DNA from: Siphonodentalium dalli
Taxonomy: Eukaryota > Mollusca > Scaphopoda > Gadilida > Siphonodentaliidae
Length of the DNA: 64,000 bases
NCBI GenBank assembly: GCA_032622095.1
Contig: CP136066.1
Coordinates: 232,568,961 to 232,632,960 of the forward strand
Reading direction: 5' to 3'
Part shown: positions 27,918 to 39,089 of the stretch, piece after piece
Numbering within the stretch: position 1 is the first letter of the stretch
Layout of the letters: every line of letters begins with the position of its first letter
The notes under the pieces: generated by a model
Told to the model about the DNA's origin: nothing
Database searches by the model: none
Seen by the model: only the letters and a program-made list of their open reading frames with translations
Translations under genes and position numbers: made by a program

Positions 27918-28140
27918 GGGCTGGTGTTAGGGTTAGTGTTAGGGCTATAGGGTTGGGGCTGGGTTGGGGTTAGCCTTAGGGTTATAGGGTTGGGGTTAGG
28001 GATATAGGGCTATATGGCTGGGGTTAGGGTTAGGGCTATAGGTCTGGGGTTGGGGTTATGGCTAGGGCTATAGGGTTGGGGCTTGTGTTAGGGCTATAGG
28101 GTTGGAGTTGGGGTTCGGGCTAGGGTTGGGGTTAGGGCTA
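27918..28140 (+). repeat. G-rich telomere-like minisatellite
   Basis: About 220 bp made of degenerate GGGGTTAGGG and GGGCTATAGGGTT units, all with the G-rich strand on plus. TTAGGG, the common animal telomere repeat, occurs many times but mixed with GGGCTATA variants. It resembles an interstitial telomere-like or G-quadruplex-prone minisatellite and lies about 1.2 kb upstream of the transposase exon. Confidence 0.8.
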
Positions 28141-29367
28141 AAAACATTTTCTTATGAGTTGCCAACAACAGTTAGCCTACTGTGGTGTGACTGGCCAGAC
28201 TGGGTTACGTGTAGTGCAAATTGACTTAATTACTTGGAATTATGATAATATTCGGTACTATTCTGTACTAGGTTACGTGGTACCCATGGCACACCAATCA
28301 TCAGGCGAAAATGAGTAAATATTTAGAAATGCCAATACACTACGATTTCAAGAACTATATTAAACTATATATTATCACCTATATGGTCACCAGATCCCTG
28401 ATATTATTATATGGGGCCCCCACGCAGGGTTCGCGCTGGCCCAAAATTTCCAGGTGCCAACAATGTTGACATTTGCATTATTTTTAGAGCCATTTATACT
28501 TTCTGTTGCCACTTTTTTTCCGACCAATATTTTTTGGAGCCACTAAACATTTAATTACCATTCTTTTAGTAACAATAACACTTTGTCAAAATTAATATCG
28601 AAGATTTTCGGATGATCCGAGTAAACCTGAGAAGTTCCGACTAACAATAATGATGAACATTTACGAACATGTTGTTAACATTCGCAGCACGGCATGTAGA
28701 ACAGAACATAACATTTTTGTCTCCATCGAATGATAGCCATTCGCGAGATATTTTCCACTCATTTCGGAATTTTCCCACGGCTGAACCATTTTTTTCAAAT
28801 CCACTTTTAACATTTTTGTTTCACCGACAAGAAACATGTAGTTATTGTGATGTCATTAGTGATAACATAAGAGCACAATAATGCTATATTAAGCATATTA
28901 AAGTTAGGTTAAGTGTTTCATTTCAGGTGTTTGTTCCTTTTTCAAAAAAAAAACTTGTGTTGATCACCCAAAAATAAGGAATTTTATAGCCTGATATATT
29001 TTTTTCTCTTTGGCTATGAAATCTCCTTTGAATTTTAATTTGTTCAGTTTATTGGAATTCTGTCAAGCCTAACTCCTTACAAATTGTTAACGTTCACATA
29101 ATTGACCAGCCTTTTCATGACAATAATATGTGTTAAATTTCATAACAATTGGATACATATATCAGCATATATTTGAAGATATTTGAAGGTGTGTTCTGAA
29201 ATATTAGAATGGGACTTGTATTTTTTAGATGTTTATTTTTTTCGCTCAAACTGAAAATAGATGCCAAATCCTACCTGTGACACATAAACCATGTATTAAA
29301 TCGAACAACTATATTTAACACAATAATATATTAAATAATTCTCAATTCTTTCTCTTGTTATATTTTC
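28141..29367. other. Spacer or intron upstream of the transposase exon
   Basis: AT-rich sequence. The 70-codon ORF at 28669 has no protein-like features. It probably contains the intron, and possibly the promoter and first exon, of the transposase gene, but I could not identify that exon. Confidence 0.5.
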
Positions 29368-29369
29368 AG
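29368..29369 (+). other. 3' splice acceptor of the transposase exon
   Basis: A pyrimidine-rich run ending TTATATTTTCAG is followed by exon sequence. The reading frame stays open from 29370 to the first ATG at 29396 and encodes SKKKRVDS, which includes a basic KKKRV stretch like a nuclear localisation signal. An upstream exon ending in phase 1 is therefore likely. Confidence 0.6.
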
Positions 29370-29395
29370 GGTCAAAAAAGAAAAGAGTTGACTCA

Positions 29396-32119
29396 ATGGG
29401 CAGGGTCAGGCCTACAACCTACAGGTGGACCAGGAATGTAGATGCAAGTGATGAGCAGCCAACGCAGGAAGAATGTGCTGATTCAGAGGCTCCATGTTCA
29501 AGTGAAGTAGAAAGAAGAACACCCATGGAACCAAATGAACCATTCAATACAGTGGGAGACCAGACTGGAGATGAGTTACCCGATCTGTCCATAGAGGCAG
29601 GTATTGATGCAGTGGGAGCTAGATGTATGATAGAAGATCGTTCATCTGTGGGAACCGTTGATGGCTATTTCTCCATGGAAAATGATGTCGCTAATATCCA
29701 CGAAGCATTGCTCTGTGATGATGAGGAGAGCTTTATCTCTGAAATAAAATGGGAGGATATGCTGAAAGACATTATAGTTTCCGATGAGGACCACACTTCC
29801 AATGATGACAACGGTAATGGCGCAGGATTCCTTGATGTCGACATGGATACTGAAGTCAGTGAAGAAGAGTTAGATCCTACCATGAAGCCTATATATAATG
29901 GTCACAGTATGACAGTAGGAACCAGCATGATTTTAATATTATTATACACAATATGCCACAAAACTGACGCTGAACAACTCAAAGACTTGCTAACATTAAT
30001 TGGGTTGCATTGTATTAAGATACATCCAGGAATAGCAAGTCTGTACAAATTTCGGAAATACTTTGCAGACCTGAAATCACCAATAAAGAAACACTACTAT
30101 TGCAAATCATGTATGTCTGCATGCAAAAAAGAAGATAACCGGTGTCCATTTAAAGACTGTGAACAATTGCTGACCGAAAGTAAAACAAAAGGTTATTTTG
30201 TGGAAATGTCTGTTGAACACCAACTAAAAACTATTCTAGAACGCCCAGGAATTAATAATATCTTGCAGAGCCGTTTTAGCAGGAAGAAAAAACACCGGGG
30301 ATCTTTGGAAGATGTGTGCGATGGTAAAATTTTCCAAAATTTATCTCAACCAGGTGGACCACTGTCAAGCAGCTTTCCATACAACGTTTCATTTTCTTGG
30401 AATACAGATGGAATTCCAATATTCAAAAGTTCCAAATATTCTTTGTGGCCTATGTACCTTACAATGAATGAGTTACCCTACAAGCAGAGAATTATGCAGG
30501 AAAACATGATCTTCTATGGACTTTGGTTTGGGGAATTGAAACCAAACATGACACTTTTCTCTAAACCACTTGTGCATACATTTAAGAAACTTGAGTCTGA
30601 AGGCATTGCTGTTAAAGTAGGTGATGTAACTACTACAAGTAAAGCCTTCTTATTGTTTGGGACAGCTGATTTACCAGCAAAGTGTCTTGTTTTAAACTGT
30701 AACCAATATAATGGTGCCCACAGTTGTATGAGATGTACAGATGCTGGTGAGACATTCACAACTGCTAAAGGGGGAAATATCCATGTTTTCCCTTATGACG
30801 TCGAAAGGCCACACGAAGCCAGAACAAGTAATAGTTACACTGTGGATGCACTGGCAGCAATAAATAAAGGCAAAGCTGTCAATGGAGTGAAAGGACCCTC
30901 TTTTGTTATGACTTTGAAATATTATGACTCAATCAAGTCAAATACAATTGACTACATGCATGGTGTTCTTCTGGGTATAACAAAGCTATTGATCAGCCTT
31001 TGGACATCAACAACCACCCCCAAACCTACCTACTCAATCTCACAGTACACAGACATAATTGATGACAGACTGCTTTCAATAAAGCCTCCATCATGCATCA
31101 CAAGAATCCCAAGAACTGTTTCTGGTCATTTCAAATACTGGAAGGCTTCAGAATTGAGAGCTTGGCTTTTTTTTTACTCGCTGCCAATTTTGTTTGATCT
31201 TCTACCAGATGCTTACTACCTTCATTATGCTGCCTTTGTTGAAGGAATTTACCTTCTGAACACCGAATGCATTCTACCTTCTCACATAAAGAAAAGTGAA
31301 CGTCTCCTGTCGTATTTTGTTCACATGATGCCGTCATTGTATGGAGAGAGGTACATGACTTTGAATATACATTCTCTTCTACATTTGCCTCAGTGTGTTA
31401 GCGATTGTGGACCATTATGGTCATTCTCATGTTTCTCATATGAAAATGCCAATGGAATGCTTTTGCATTTAATTCATGGAACTCAAAGTATTGACCAACA
31501 AGTAGCGAATGGACTTGCACTTGTTCAAAATGTGCCTGCGTTGGTTTTGGATGTTAAGGATAACCTTGTCATTAAATTCATCCACAAGTTGAGGAAGATA
31601 AGTGATACGTTGCCACCATTATTACCTATACCTGTTGGAAAAGCATTTAACTCACCTCTGTCTGATATAGAATATTCAAAGCTACTATTTGAAATTGGAT
31701 TCAAACCATCATGTTCATATACCTTTAGTAGAATTTGTGTGAGAGGAAAAACTTATCATTCAAAGTTATACACACGTACAGTCAAAAGGAATAATTACAC
31801 AGTCATGTACTTAATAGACGGCAATTCAGTTTTTGGTTCATTAAATCGGTTTGTGTATGCTAAGAAATGTGACTGTACACAAATTATTTGTTCATGCAAT
31901 GCAGCATTAGTTGCAATTATAAACAATTTTGAGATTATTAATAATTCTGTAGTACCTTGTAATGACTTGTCCGTGGAAGTTCCACATGTGAGGACTGCGA
32001 GTCAAACAAATATTTTATCTGTTGTTGATGTGTCCAAACTAACCTTTAACATTGTCAGTGTGGTAGTGGATAAGAGAATTTTTCTTTGCGAGATGCCTAA
32101 TTTTCATGAATGTGATTGA
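29396..32119 (+). CDS. Tnp2-like CACTA/EnSpm transposase (907 aa)
   Basis: Catalyses excision and insertion of the surrounding 18.75-kb element. The N-terminal 160 residues are acidic and low-complexity. A Cys-rich zinc-binding cluster lies at residues 236-255 (CKSCMSAC, then RCPFKDC). The catalytic core follows: NTDG at 336-339 within the FSWNTDGIPIFKSS block, LWFGELKPNM near 376, a Cys pair in HSCMRC near 442, DYMHG at 519-523 and SYENANG at 681-687. These match the order of the Tnp2/Transposase_21 family; D338, D519 or H522, and E683 are the likely acidic catalytic residues by position. The length is normal for the family. The first ATG is used here, but the frame is open back to a splice acceptor at 29369, so the true protein may be longer. 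No internal stop or frameshift; the gene looks intact. Confidence 0.9.
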   Translation: MGRVRPTTYRWTRNVDASDEQPTQEECADSEAPCSSEVERRTPMEPNEPFNTVGDQTGDELPDLSIEAGIDAVGARCMIEDRSSVGTVDGYFSMENDVANIHEALLCDDEESFISEIKWEDMLKDIIVSDEDHTSNDDNGNGAGFLDVDMDTEVSEEELDPTMKPIYNGHSMTVGTSMILILLYTICHKTDAEQLKDLLTLIGLHCIKIHPGIASLYKFRKYFADLKSPIKKHYYCKSCMSACKKEDNRCPFKDCEQLLTESKTKGYFVEMSVEHQLKTILERPGINNILQSRFSRKKKHRGSLEDVCDGKIFQNLSQPGGPLSSSFPYNVSFSWNTDGIPIFKSSKYSLWPMYLTMNELPYKQRIMQENMIFYGLWFGELKPNMTLFSKPLVHTFKKLESEGIAVKVGDVTTTSKAFLLFGTADLPAKCLVLNCNQYNGAHSCMRCTDAGETFTTAKGGNIHVFPYDVERPHEARTSNSYTVDALAAINKGKAVNGVKGPSFVMTLKYYDSIKSNTIDYMHGVLLGITKLLISLWTSTTTPKPTYSISQYTDIIDDRLLSIKPPSCITRIPRTVSGHFKYWKASELRAWLFFYSLPILFDLLPDAYYLHYAAFVEGIYLLNTECILPSHIKKSERLLSYFVHMMPSLYGERYMTLNIHSLLHLPQCVSDCGPLWSFSCFSYENANGMLLHLIHGTQSIDQQVANGLALVQNVPALVLDVKDNLVIKFIHKLRKISDTLPPLLPIPVGKAFNSPLSDIEYSKLLFEIGFKPSCSYTFSRICVRGKTYHSKLYTRTVKRNNYTVMYLIDGNSVFGSLNRFVYAKKCDCTQIICSCNAALVAIINNFEIINNSVVPCNDLSVEVPHVRTASQTNILSVVDVSKLTFNIVSVVVDKRIFLCEMPNFHECD

Positions 32120-32170
32120 ATTATATACCGAGTGTCTGCTTTTAGGAAACATGCCATTTCGCCATCTTGA

Positions 32171-32176
32171 AATAAA
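32171..32176 (+). terminator. Poly(A) signal of the transposase gene
   Basis: AATAAA 51 bases past the TGA stop, a normal spacing for a short 3' UTR. Confidence 0.6.
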
Positions 32177-33002
32177 CTATTTAATGTAAACTGTTCAAGG
32201 TGCTTTTAAAATTATAGTTTATACAGGGTTATTTTGTGCATTTTTTCTTATACAAGGCAGAGTATGTCATATTTTGATTAAAACAATAGTTACAATACAA
32301 AACTGACAATTTTCTCGAAAATAATACAGTATTGGTAGCATGTATAGTGTTAAAATCGAATTCAGTTTACATTTGACCTATCGTGTGGCAATATGGACTG
32401 TTTCAGAATTAGTGAAAATGCTTATCATTATTTTGAAATGACATCCAAGAAATTTGTAATAAATAAAATGCAGTGCCAGTGTGTATGCTCAGATCATACT
32501 ACAAAAAAGCTTTTGTTGTACTATTTGACCATATTTATCAATTGTAAAAATGGTGAATTTACCAAGATTTAATTACTGTAGCCGACAATATATCTGCAAC
32601 AAACCCATTTCTCAAATGTTAAAGCGAGTGATTTGACTACCGAATTGCACCAAACAAATATTACATTTGTGTTCCGCTTAAACCCCCTAAAATACAAAAA
32701 ATCAAGGCCATAAACAAATCCTGTCACAAGATATTATTAATTTAAAACAAGAGGTGTGCACTCGAGTGCTATAGCATACCCCCACCGTGGCAAATTCAAT
32801 AAATGTGTTATTATTATATTATTACATGTAAAATTAGATTGCCAAAATGTATGAATATAATATTGCAAGTGACAATTACGGTAAATTAAAACTTTCCAGC
32901 ATTTTTCATCTGTGTTTAAACTATTTGCTAAGAATAATGTAAATCTGTATATTACATAATTATGTCATAAAGTTTACTAAATTGTGTTTCCATCTTCCAA
33001 GT
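32177..33002. other. AT-rich stretch downstream of the transposase, no gene
   Basis: No ORF, RNA gene or clear repeat is seen before the small MITE at 33007. Confidence 0.6.
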
Positions 33003-33006
33003 TTAA

Positions 33007-33225
33007 AGGGGCATTAGCTCTTTGAACCGCTTTGAAAGCAAAAAAAAACATTTCAAATAAGAACATATAGGGCTTATTTGAAATTTATAAACAATACATT
33101 AAACGATCATAGTTTGGTAATTATACAAAACTCCGAATGTCGTATATATATAAAACTGATTGGTTTTTGCCACTGAATGATTTATATAAAAAAAGTTTTT
33201 TTGCTTTCAAAGAGCTAATGCCCCT
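33007..33225. mobile_element. 219-bp MITE with TTAA target duplication
   Basis: Terminal repeats AGGGGCATTAGCTCTTTGAA and TTCAAAGAGCTAATGCCCCT, flanked on both sides by TTAA (33003-33006 and 33226-33229). TTAA duplications are typical of piggyBac and Kolobok-type elements. No coding capacity. It is nested in the large transposon. Confidence 0.85.
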
Positions 33226-33312
33226 TTAATCCTTTTGAAAATTTTGACAAAATCTTTATCTGTAAAAAAAGTAAAGTTTCCCACAATTTTATAGCAAAGT
33301 AATTTTAAAACA

Positions 33313-33945
33313 ATGATTGCCACACACTTGACGCGAACGAACTCAGAATATCTAAGTTTGCTGCGAACTTCCCGCAAACAGCCACCTGACCTGAATATTA
33401 TTTATACTATAATATATATACTGTCCCTAAATCCTTATCAGAATTATAATTTCAAACATTTTACCAGAGAGTTAAAAAAACAAAGTTTGCTGCAAACTTT
33501 TGGCAAACCTATTTTAAAACTAAGTTTCTTGCGAACTTGTTGCAAAGAATATTTCAATATCTAAGTTTACTGCGATATTCTTGCGAACCAAAATCAAGGT
33601 TGCCGCAAAGTTGCTGCAAAGTCAAAGTTTCCTGTGAACTCTTCGCATAGAATATCTCAATAGCTAAGTTTACTGCGATATTCTTGCGAACATAATCAAG
33701 GTTGCCGCAAAGTTGCTGCAAAGTCAAACGTTTCCTGTGAACTTGTCGCACAGAATATATCAATATCTAAGTTTACTGCGATATTCTTGCGAACAAACCA
33801 AGGTTGCCGCAAAGTTGCTGCAAAGTCAAAGTTTGCGGCAAACATCTGCGAATGTCTGTGATTGCATTCCCGTGAAGAAAATAGTTGCGGCAAAGTTGCG
33901 GCAAAGTTGCGGCAAAGTTGCAGCAAAAATTCATTTTGGTAAGGG
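33313..33945. repeat. Right terminal inverted repeat and subterminal repeats
   Basis: Mirror of the left end, finishing TTTTGGTAAGGG at 33945. About 600 bp of degenerate AAGTTTGCTGCGAAC, GGTTGCCGCAAAGTTGCTGC and GTTGCGGCAAA motifs. A unit of about 120 bp (AATATCTAAGTTTACTGCGA to CAAAGTCAAAG) occurs three times between 33550 and 33830. Probable binding sites for element proteins. Confidence 0.85.
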
Positions 33946-35869
33946 TGGGCATATCAATTCTGCAAATATTGTCATAACACCCCATGTTTCTGCCAAATTA
34001 AGGGGTCCCCATTGATCTAATTGGAATAAAACAGTCACTGGGCATATCAATTCTGCAAATATTGTCATAACATCACATGTTTCTGGCAAATTAAGGGATC
34101 TCCATTGCTCTAATTGGATTAAAACAGTCACTGGGCATATAAATTTTTGCAAATATTGTCATAATATCCCATGTTTCTGCTAAATTAAGGGGTCCCCATT
34201 GTTCTAATTGGATTAAAACAGTCAATGGGCATATAAATTCTTCAAATATTGTCATAACATCTCATCTTTCTGCCAAATTAAGGTGTCCCCATTGATCTAA
34301 TTGGACTAAAACAGTCACTGGGCATATACATTCTGCAAATATCGTCATAACATCACATGTTTCTGCCAAATTAAGGGCTCTCCATTGTTCTAATTGGACT
34401 AAAACAGTCGCTGGGCATATAATTTCTGCAAATATTGTCATAACATCCAATGTTTCTGCCAAATTAAGGTGTCCTCATTGTTCTAATTAGACTAAAACAG
34501 TCACAGGGCATATTAATTCTGCAAATATTGTCATAACATCCCATGTTTCTGCCAAATAAAGGGGTCCCCATTGTTCTAATTGGACTAAAACAGTCACTGG
34601 GCATATCAATTCTGCAAATATTGTCATAACATCCCATGTTTCTGCCAAATTAAGGGGTCTCCATTGTTCTAATTGGACTAAAACAGTCACTGTGCATATC
34701 AATTCTGCAAATATTGTCATAACACTGATAACACCCCATGTTTCTGCCAAATTAAGGGGTCCCCATTGATCTAATTGGAATAAAACAGTCACTGGGCATA
34801 TCAATTCTGCAAATATTGTCATAACATCACATGTTTCTGCCAAATTAAGGGGTCTCCATTGTTCTAATTGGATTAAAACAGTCGCTGGGCATATACATTT
34901 TTGCAAATATTGTCATAATATCCCATGTTTCTGCTAAATTAAGGGGCCCCGTTGTTCTAATTGGATTAAAACAGCCAATGGGCATATCAATTCTGCAAAT
35001 ATTGTCATAACACTGATAACACCCCATGTTTCTGCCAAATTAAGGGGTCCCCATTGATCTAATTGGAATAAAACAGTCACTGGGCATATCAATTCTGCAA
35101 ATATTGTCATAACATCACATGTTTCTGCCAAATTAAGGGGTCTCCATTGTTCTAATTGGATTAAAACAGTCACTGGGCATATACATTTTGCAAATATTGT
35201 CATAATATCCCATGTTTCTGCCAAATTAAGGGGTTCCCATTGTTCTAATTGGATTAAAACAGTCAATGGGCATATAAATTCTTCAAATATTGTCATAACA
35301 TCCCATGCTTCTGCCAAATTAAGGTGTCCCCATTGATATAATTGGACTAAAACAGTCACTGGGCATATAAATTCTGCAAATATTGTCATAACATCACATG
35401 TTTCTGCTAAATTAAGGGGTCGCCATTGTTCTAATTGGATTAAAACAGTCACTGGACATACATGTATAAATTCTGCAAATGTTGTCATAACATCCCATGT
35501 TTCTGCCAAATTAAGGTGTCCTCATTGTTCTAATTAGACTAAAACAGTCACTGGGCATATCAATTCTGCAAAAATTGTCATAACATCACATGTTTCTGCT
35601 AAATTAAGGGGTCTCCATTGTTCTAATTGGATTAAAACAGTCACTGGGCACATAAATTCTGCAAATATTGTCATAACTTCCCATATTTCTGCCAAATTAA
35701 GGGGTCACCATTGTTCTAATTGCACTAAAACAGTCACTGGGCATATAAATTCTGCAAATATTGTCATTACATCCCATGTTTCTGCCAAATTAAGGTGTCC
35801 TCGTTGTACTAATTAGACTAAAACAGTCACTGGGCATATACATTCTGCAAATATTGTCAAAACATCCCA
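33946..35869. repeat. 93-bp satellite array, right part
   Basis: About 20 further 93-bp units in the same orientation and phase as the left array, resuming right after the transposon. The 34.26-35.52 kb stretch matches units within the 4,264-bp block (around 4354 and 7777). It ends at about 35869, where the sequence becomes non-satellite. Confidence 0.95.
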
Positions 35870-35899
35870 GTATATCTCCATGTTGATATAAATCTAGAA

Positions 35900-37120
35900 T
35901 AACTCGGACATTTCAACTTTCCGCATTCCTAATCACTCTGTTGAATGTAACATATGATATTATTCCCTTTTCAATTTCAAATTGTATATACCGGTAGTGT
36001 CATTGACACTTTCAGCATTTCATTTAATTCAGTTAATTCACATTTTCACAAGCTTACCATAGACATACATGTAAACCAATTTCATCATTGTTTTCTTCAT
36101 TAAAGGAAATTGCAAATTCGTTGTTTATTCCATCATTTCATTAAAGGGACACTTTATGTGTGGTATGTTCACACATATCGATTCATTCAGACGAACCAAT
36201 CCATATTTCATGAAATTGACACTTCACATTCAGAACACTTCCAACTCAAATATTAAAGTGACATTCCATTTCCATCCATTGGAAATTCTAATTCAACTTC
36301 AGCCGATATATATATATATACGGTATATATACATGTACATAATTTACATGTACATGTACCTACCACTTTATTCATGAGAAAATTTCTGCATTCATGAAAA
36401 AAAAATTCGTTAAACATTTTAACCTGTACTGTGGTAGCGTGATTGCAGACATCTAGGACCTGTGGGCCTGGTTGAATTCACTGCGGTTTGATGGATCACA
36501 TCCATCCTCAAGCTACATATGCTATATATGGCATTTTGATCTGACGTGCAGGGGTAGATAAGCTTGAGACCCCACCACAGTTCAATTCACACCAGGTTCT
36601 CAGCTGTTATTTTCGGATGTTTGAACTTTAGTAAAATATGATTGGACTAAACATAATCGGGATAATGTTGTTACCGGTATATACGTGTACATCAAAGCCC
36701 CATGCATATATAATTATATAGCAGACTACGCCAAGATCAACCAGTCCTTATCATATTTTTTGTCTGAAATTTATAAATAACTTGTAACTCAGGGTTGGTA
36801 GTTACGTGTAGGTGGGGGGGGGGGGCAGAAGTATTCAGCGATTTAATGCTGGGTTTGAATAGTTCACAAGGTTCCTTGGCAACATCAGGTACTAGTAACA
36901 TGGCTATTGGTGATTATACATGTAATATCTCAAATTCTCAACCCACGTTCTAACCTGGTATTTTAATATGATGATACGGACATCTCACCGAGTGGTATAG
37001 CACAGGTACATGTACATGTAGTACGCAACATCCTATAATTATTGCAATATTGAAGTTGATGATAACATTTGTGGTTGCTCCATTACGTGTCACGTGCGAT
37101 CATATTAGCAACCACCCCAG
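35900..37120. repeat. Duplicated non-satellite block, copy 1
   Basis: Shares long stretches with 58373-60398, for example TTTCAACTTTCC, AAACCAATTTCATCATT, CTGACGTGCAGGGGTAGATA, CCCACCACAGTTCAATTCAC and GTGGTTGCTCCATTACGTGT, in the same order and strand. A TA-rich microsatellite near 36310 and a run of G near 36810 are included. No ORF looks coding. Both copies adjoin satellite DNA. Confidence 0.8.
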
Positions 37121-37963
37121 TGGGTGTTTATACCTAAATGCATGTGAATTATGACGTCATATAATTTTTCTATATTTCTATACCAAGAGCGAAAATAGCG
37201 TGTATGCTTTTTTGTAAATTTCACACGTGACTTCCGGGAGGTTACTGCGCAGAATCCAGCAGAAACTGATCGAAGAATTACGTTTTCTTCACTTCAACTT
37301 CAACACAATCGACTGTTAGTAACGGTACTGAGTTAGGAGAGCAGCGTGCTCCGAAGACAACCGCGACGGAGGAATTTACATACAAGTACAACAACAACAA
37401 CGATTGCCGATGATCACTTTTTAATTGTCCTCACTGAGTCATTCAGAGACTCAATCAAATAATAGATTAATCGAGGATTAATCACAGCCTTTCTAGTCTG
37501 ATAACATGGCATTCGGTAAAATATTACCGTGGCAGATCAGTTTGTGATTAGCCATCTCGATTGTAAACAAATCTTCTACTCGAAATTTGTAAATTAAAAA
37601 AACAAATCAAATGTGCATGTGCGATAATCAATATCATCCATGACCCAACCCGGACACACATACCAAATCGCACGATTCACATCCACTGAGAAACAGCGAA
37701 GAAGCGCGACATTACACTTTTATTTAGAGCCGGCATCGGCGTCGACAAACACTTTATATACACCGATTTCTCCACTACAAGGTCAAGTCCAACATGGCAC
37801 GAAATTGAAAAATCAACGAGTGATTGATCTGTGTTTCATGTAATTTGCAACAATGGATGTTGTTTTGAGGATTTTATGGATTATTGTGTACCACAGATAC
37901 ACGAAGACTAGGCAATTCAATGTTAAGTGTATTCAATTTCATGACATCATGTGTACTAGTAAA
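37121..37963. other. Non-repetitive stretch, no gene identified
   Basis: Left flank of the LTR element. Short plus-strand ORFs (37640, 37853) lack protein-like features, and no RNA gene is recognised. Confidence 0.5.
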
Positions 37964-37967
37964 CTGT

Positions 37968-38181
37968 TGAAACCAAAACAGGAATCTATATTCATGTTTA
38001 GACATAGTTTATTCTATCATACATTGTCACAATTCATTATAATCAAGATGTCAGCCAAATAGGTGTTGTCTCGTTCGTGTCCAGTTCTGTTCTGTCCTTT
38101 GCGATAGCTGGGAGTGACGTCACATCCTCGGGTGCACTCGTTCCGGATAACCGGTACTCTTCGGGACCTAAAACCGCTACA
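37968..38181 (-). repeat. 3' LTR (left in window)
   Basis: 214 bp. On the minus strand it starts TGTAGCGGTTTTAGG and ends GGTTTCA. It contains the palindrome TGACGTCA at 38115-38122 and AATAAA (minus strand) at 38008-38013. Differs from the other LTR by one base (T versus A in CTCGTTCCGG/CTCGTACCGG). Confidence 0.93.
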
Positions 38182-38188
38182 TTCCCCC
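38182..38188 (-). other. Polypurine tract GGGGGAA
   Basis: Lies directly against the 3' LTR on the minus strand (GGGGGAA then TGTAGCGG), the expected place for the plus-strand primer. Confidence 0.6.
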
Positions 38189-39089
38189 AAGCTTTGAAAA
38201 GAAGGCCCTGTTGGAGGGGGTTGAAGAATTCGTCTATCCATCGTCATTTAGTCAGTCCAAGTTCCAACAAGACTTCTGTTACGTCATAGGCCTCCGTGGG
38301 CTCGGTTGCAGAGTCTTGTAGTCGACGCATTGGATCCTGAACATCGGATGACTGACGAACACTTGTAACTTGGTCGAGGAAGGCACCGTCATATGGATGG
38401 CTGGCAGAGTGGAATTTCTCAGCATCTCGTATCATCCAACTACCATTTTCTGTCATATCTGGTAATGTCTTCGCCATTGTATCGGTCAAATGATTGTCTG
38501 GCCAGCTTGTTTACACCGCCCAATGTCTTGGCTCCATTGGGTGACCAGTTAAGTTTTTGATCCGGAACGCCTGTTGTAGTTAGCGTAAGTTCCTTCTGTA
38601 GAGGCATATACATTGTAGAGGTGGTCTGCACTATGTATAATCTGGCCATGGTGAATAGCTGCTGACATTCACTTCTTGGTCCACTCGACCGATAACCATT
38701 GACTGGGTTCTGCGTGTTATGCTTCGTGGAATATGTACATCAATGCAGAGTGAAAGAGAAACCGGGGCCCGGCATTCTCAGTACAACCTACAAATGGTGG
38801 TTCAATGTCGGTGTAGTATATCAGCTGGCCCGATATCCATTACCGACAACGCAACCCCAATGTTGGATTCACTCATTGCTGCATTAACTGTGAACATCAT
38901 TTAAACGTTGCGAACAAGCATATGATTATGTTCAGTGAGTCATGGAGGTACATTTCCATACTGGAACCCGCATCATTCTGGCGACAAGTAATGGTCTTAA
39001 TAGTTTGCCATGGGGTCTGATGCTACTCTGACCATGGCTGTGGATCTCTTCATTGTAGTTACTAATCACGATCCACGTCCGATTCAGGC
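38189..39089. other. 3' interior of the LTR element, no intact gene
   Basis: Between the stop of the second ORF and the polypurine tract. Two short minus-strand ORFs (38244-38489, 81 codons; 38440-38649, 69 codons) have no recognisable domain and may be decayed coding sequence. Confidence 0.45.

Larger units (their letters stand above)
15191..33945. mobile_element. 18.75-kb CACTA/EnSpm-like (CMC) DNA transposon
   Basis: The element interrupts the 93-bp satellite exactly. The left junction reads CAGTCACTG then CCCTTACCAAAA; the right junction reads TTTTGGTAAGGG then TGGGCATATC. Removing 15191-33945 and one TG restores the normal satellite phase CAGTCACTGGGCATATC, so TG is a 2-bp target duplication and CCCTTACCAAAA is a perfect 12-bp terminal inverted repeat. 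Long subterminal arrays rich in GCAGCAAAC motifs follow at both ends. Between them lie a Tnp2-like transposase on the plus strand and a divergent eight-exon gene on the minus strand. Long subterminal repeats and a Tnp2-type transposase are known features of CACTA elements, but those usually begin CACTA or CACTG and make 3-bp duplications. The superfamily call therefore rests on the protein. Confidence 0.88.

Noticed and set aside
38244-38649. Env or pol remnant at the 3' end of the LTR element
   Set aside because: Two short ORFs with no motif; not enough to assign.
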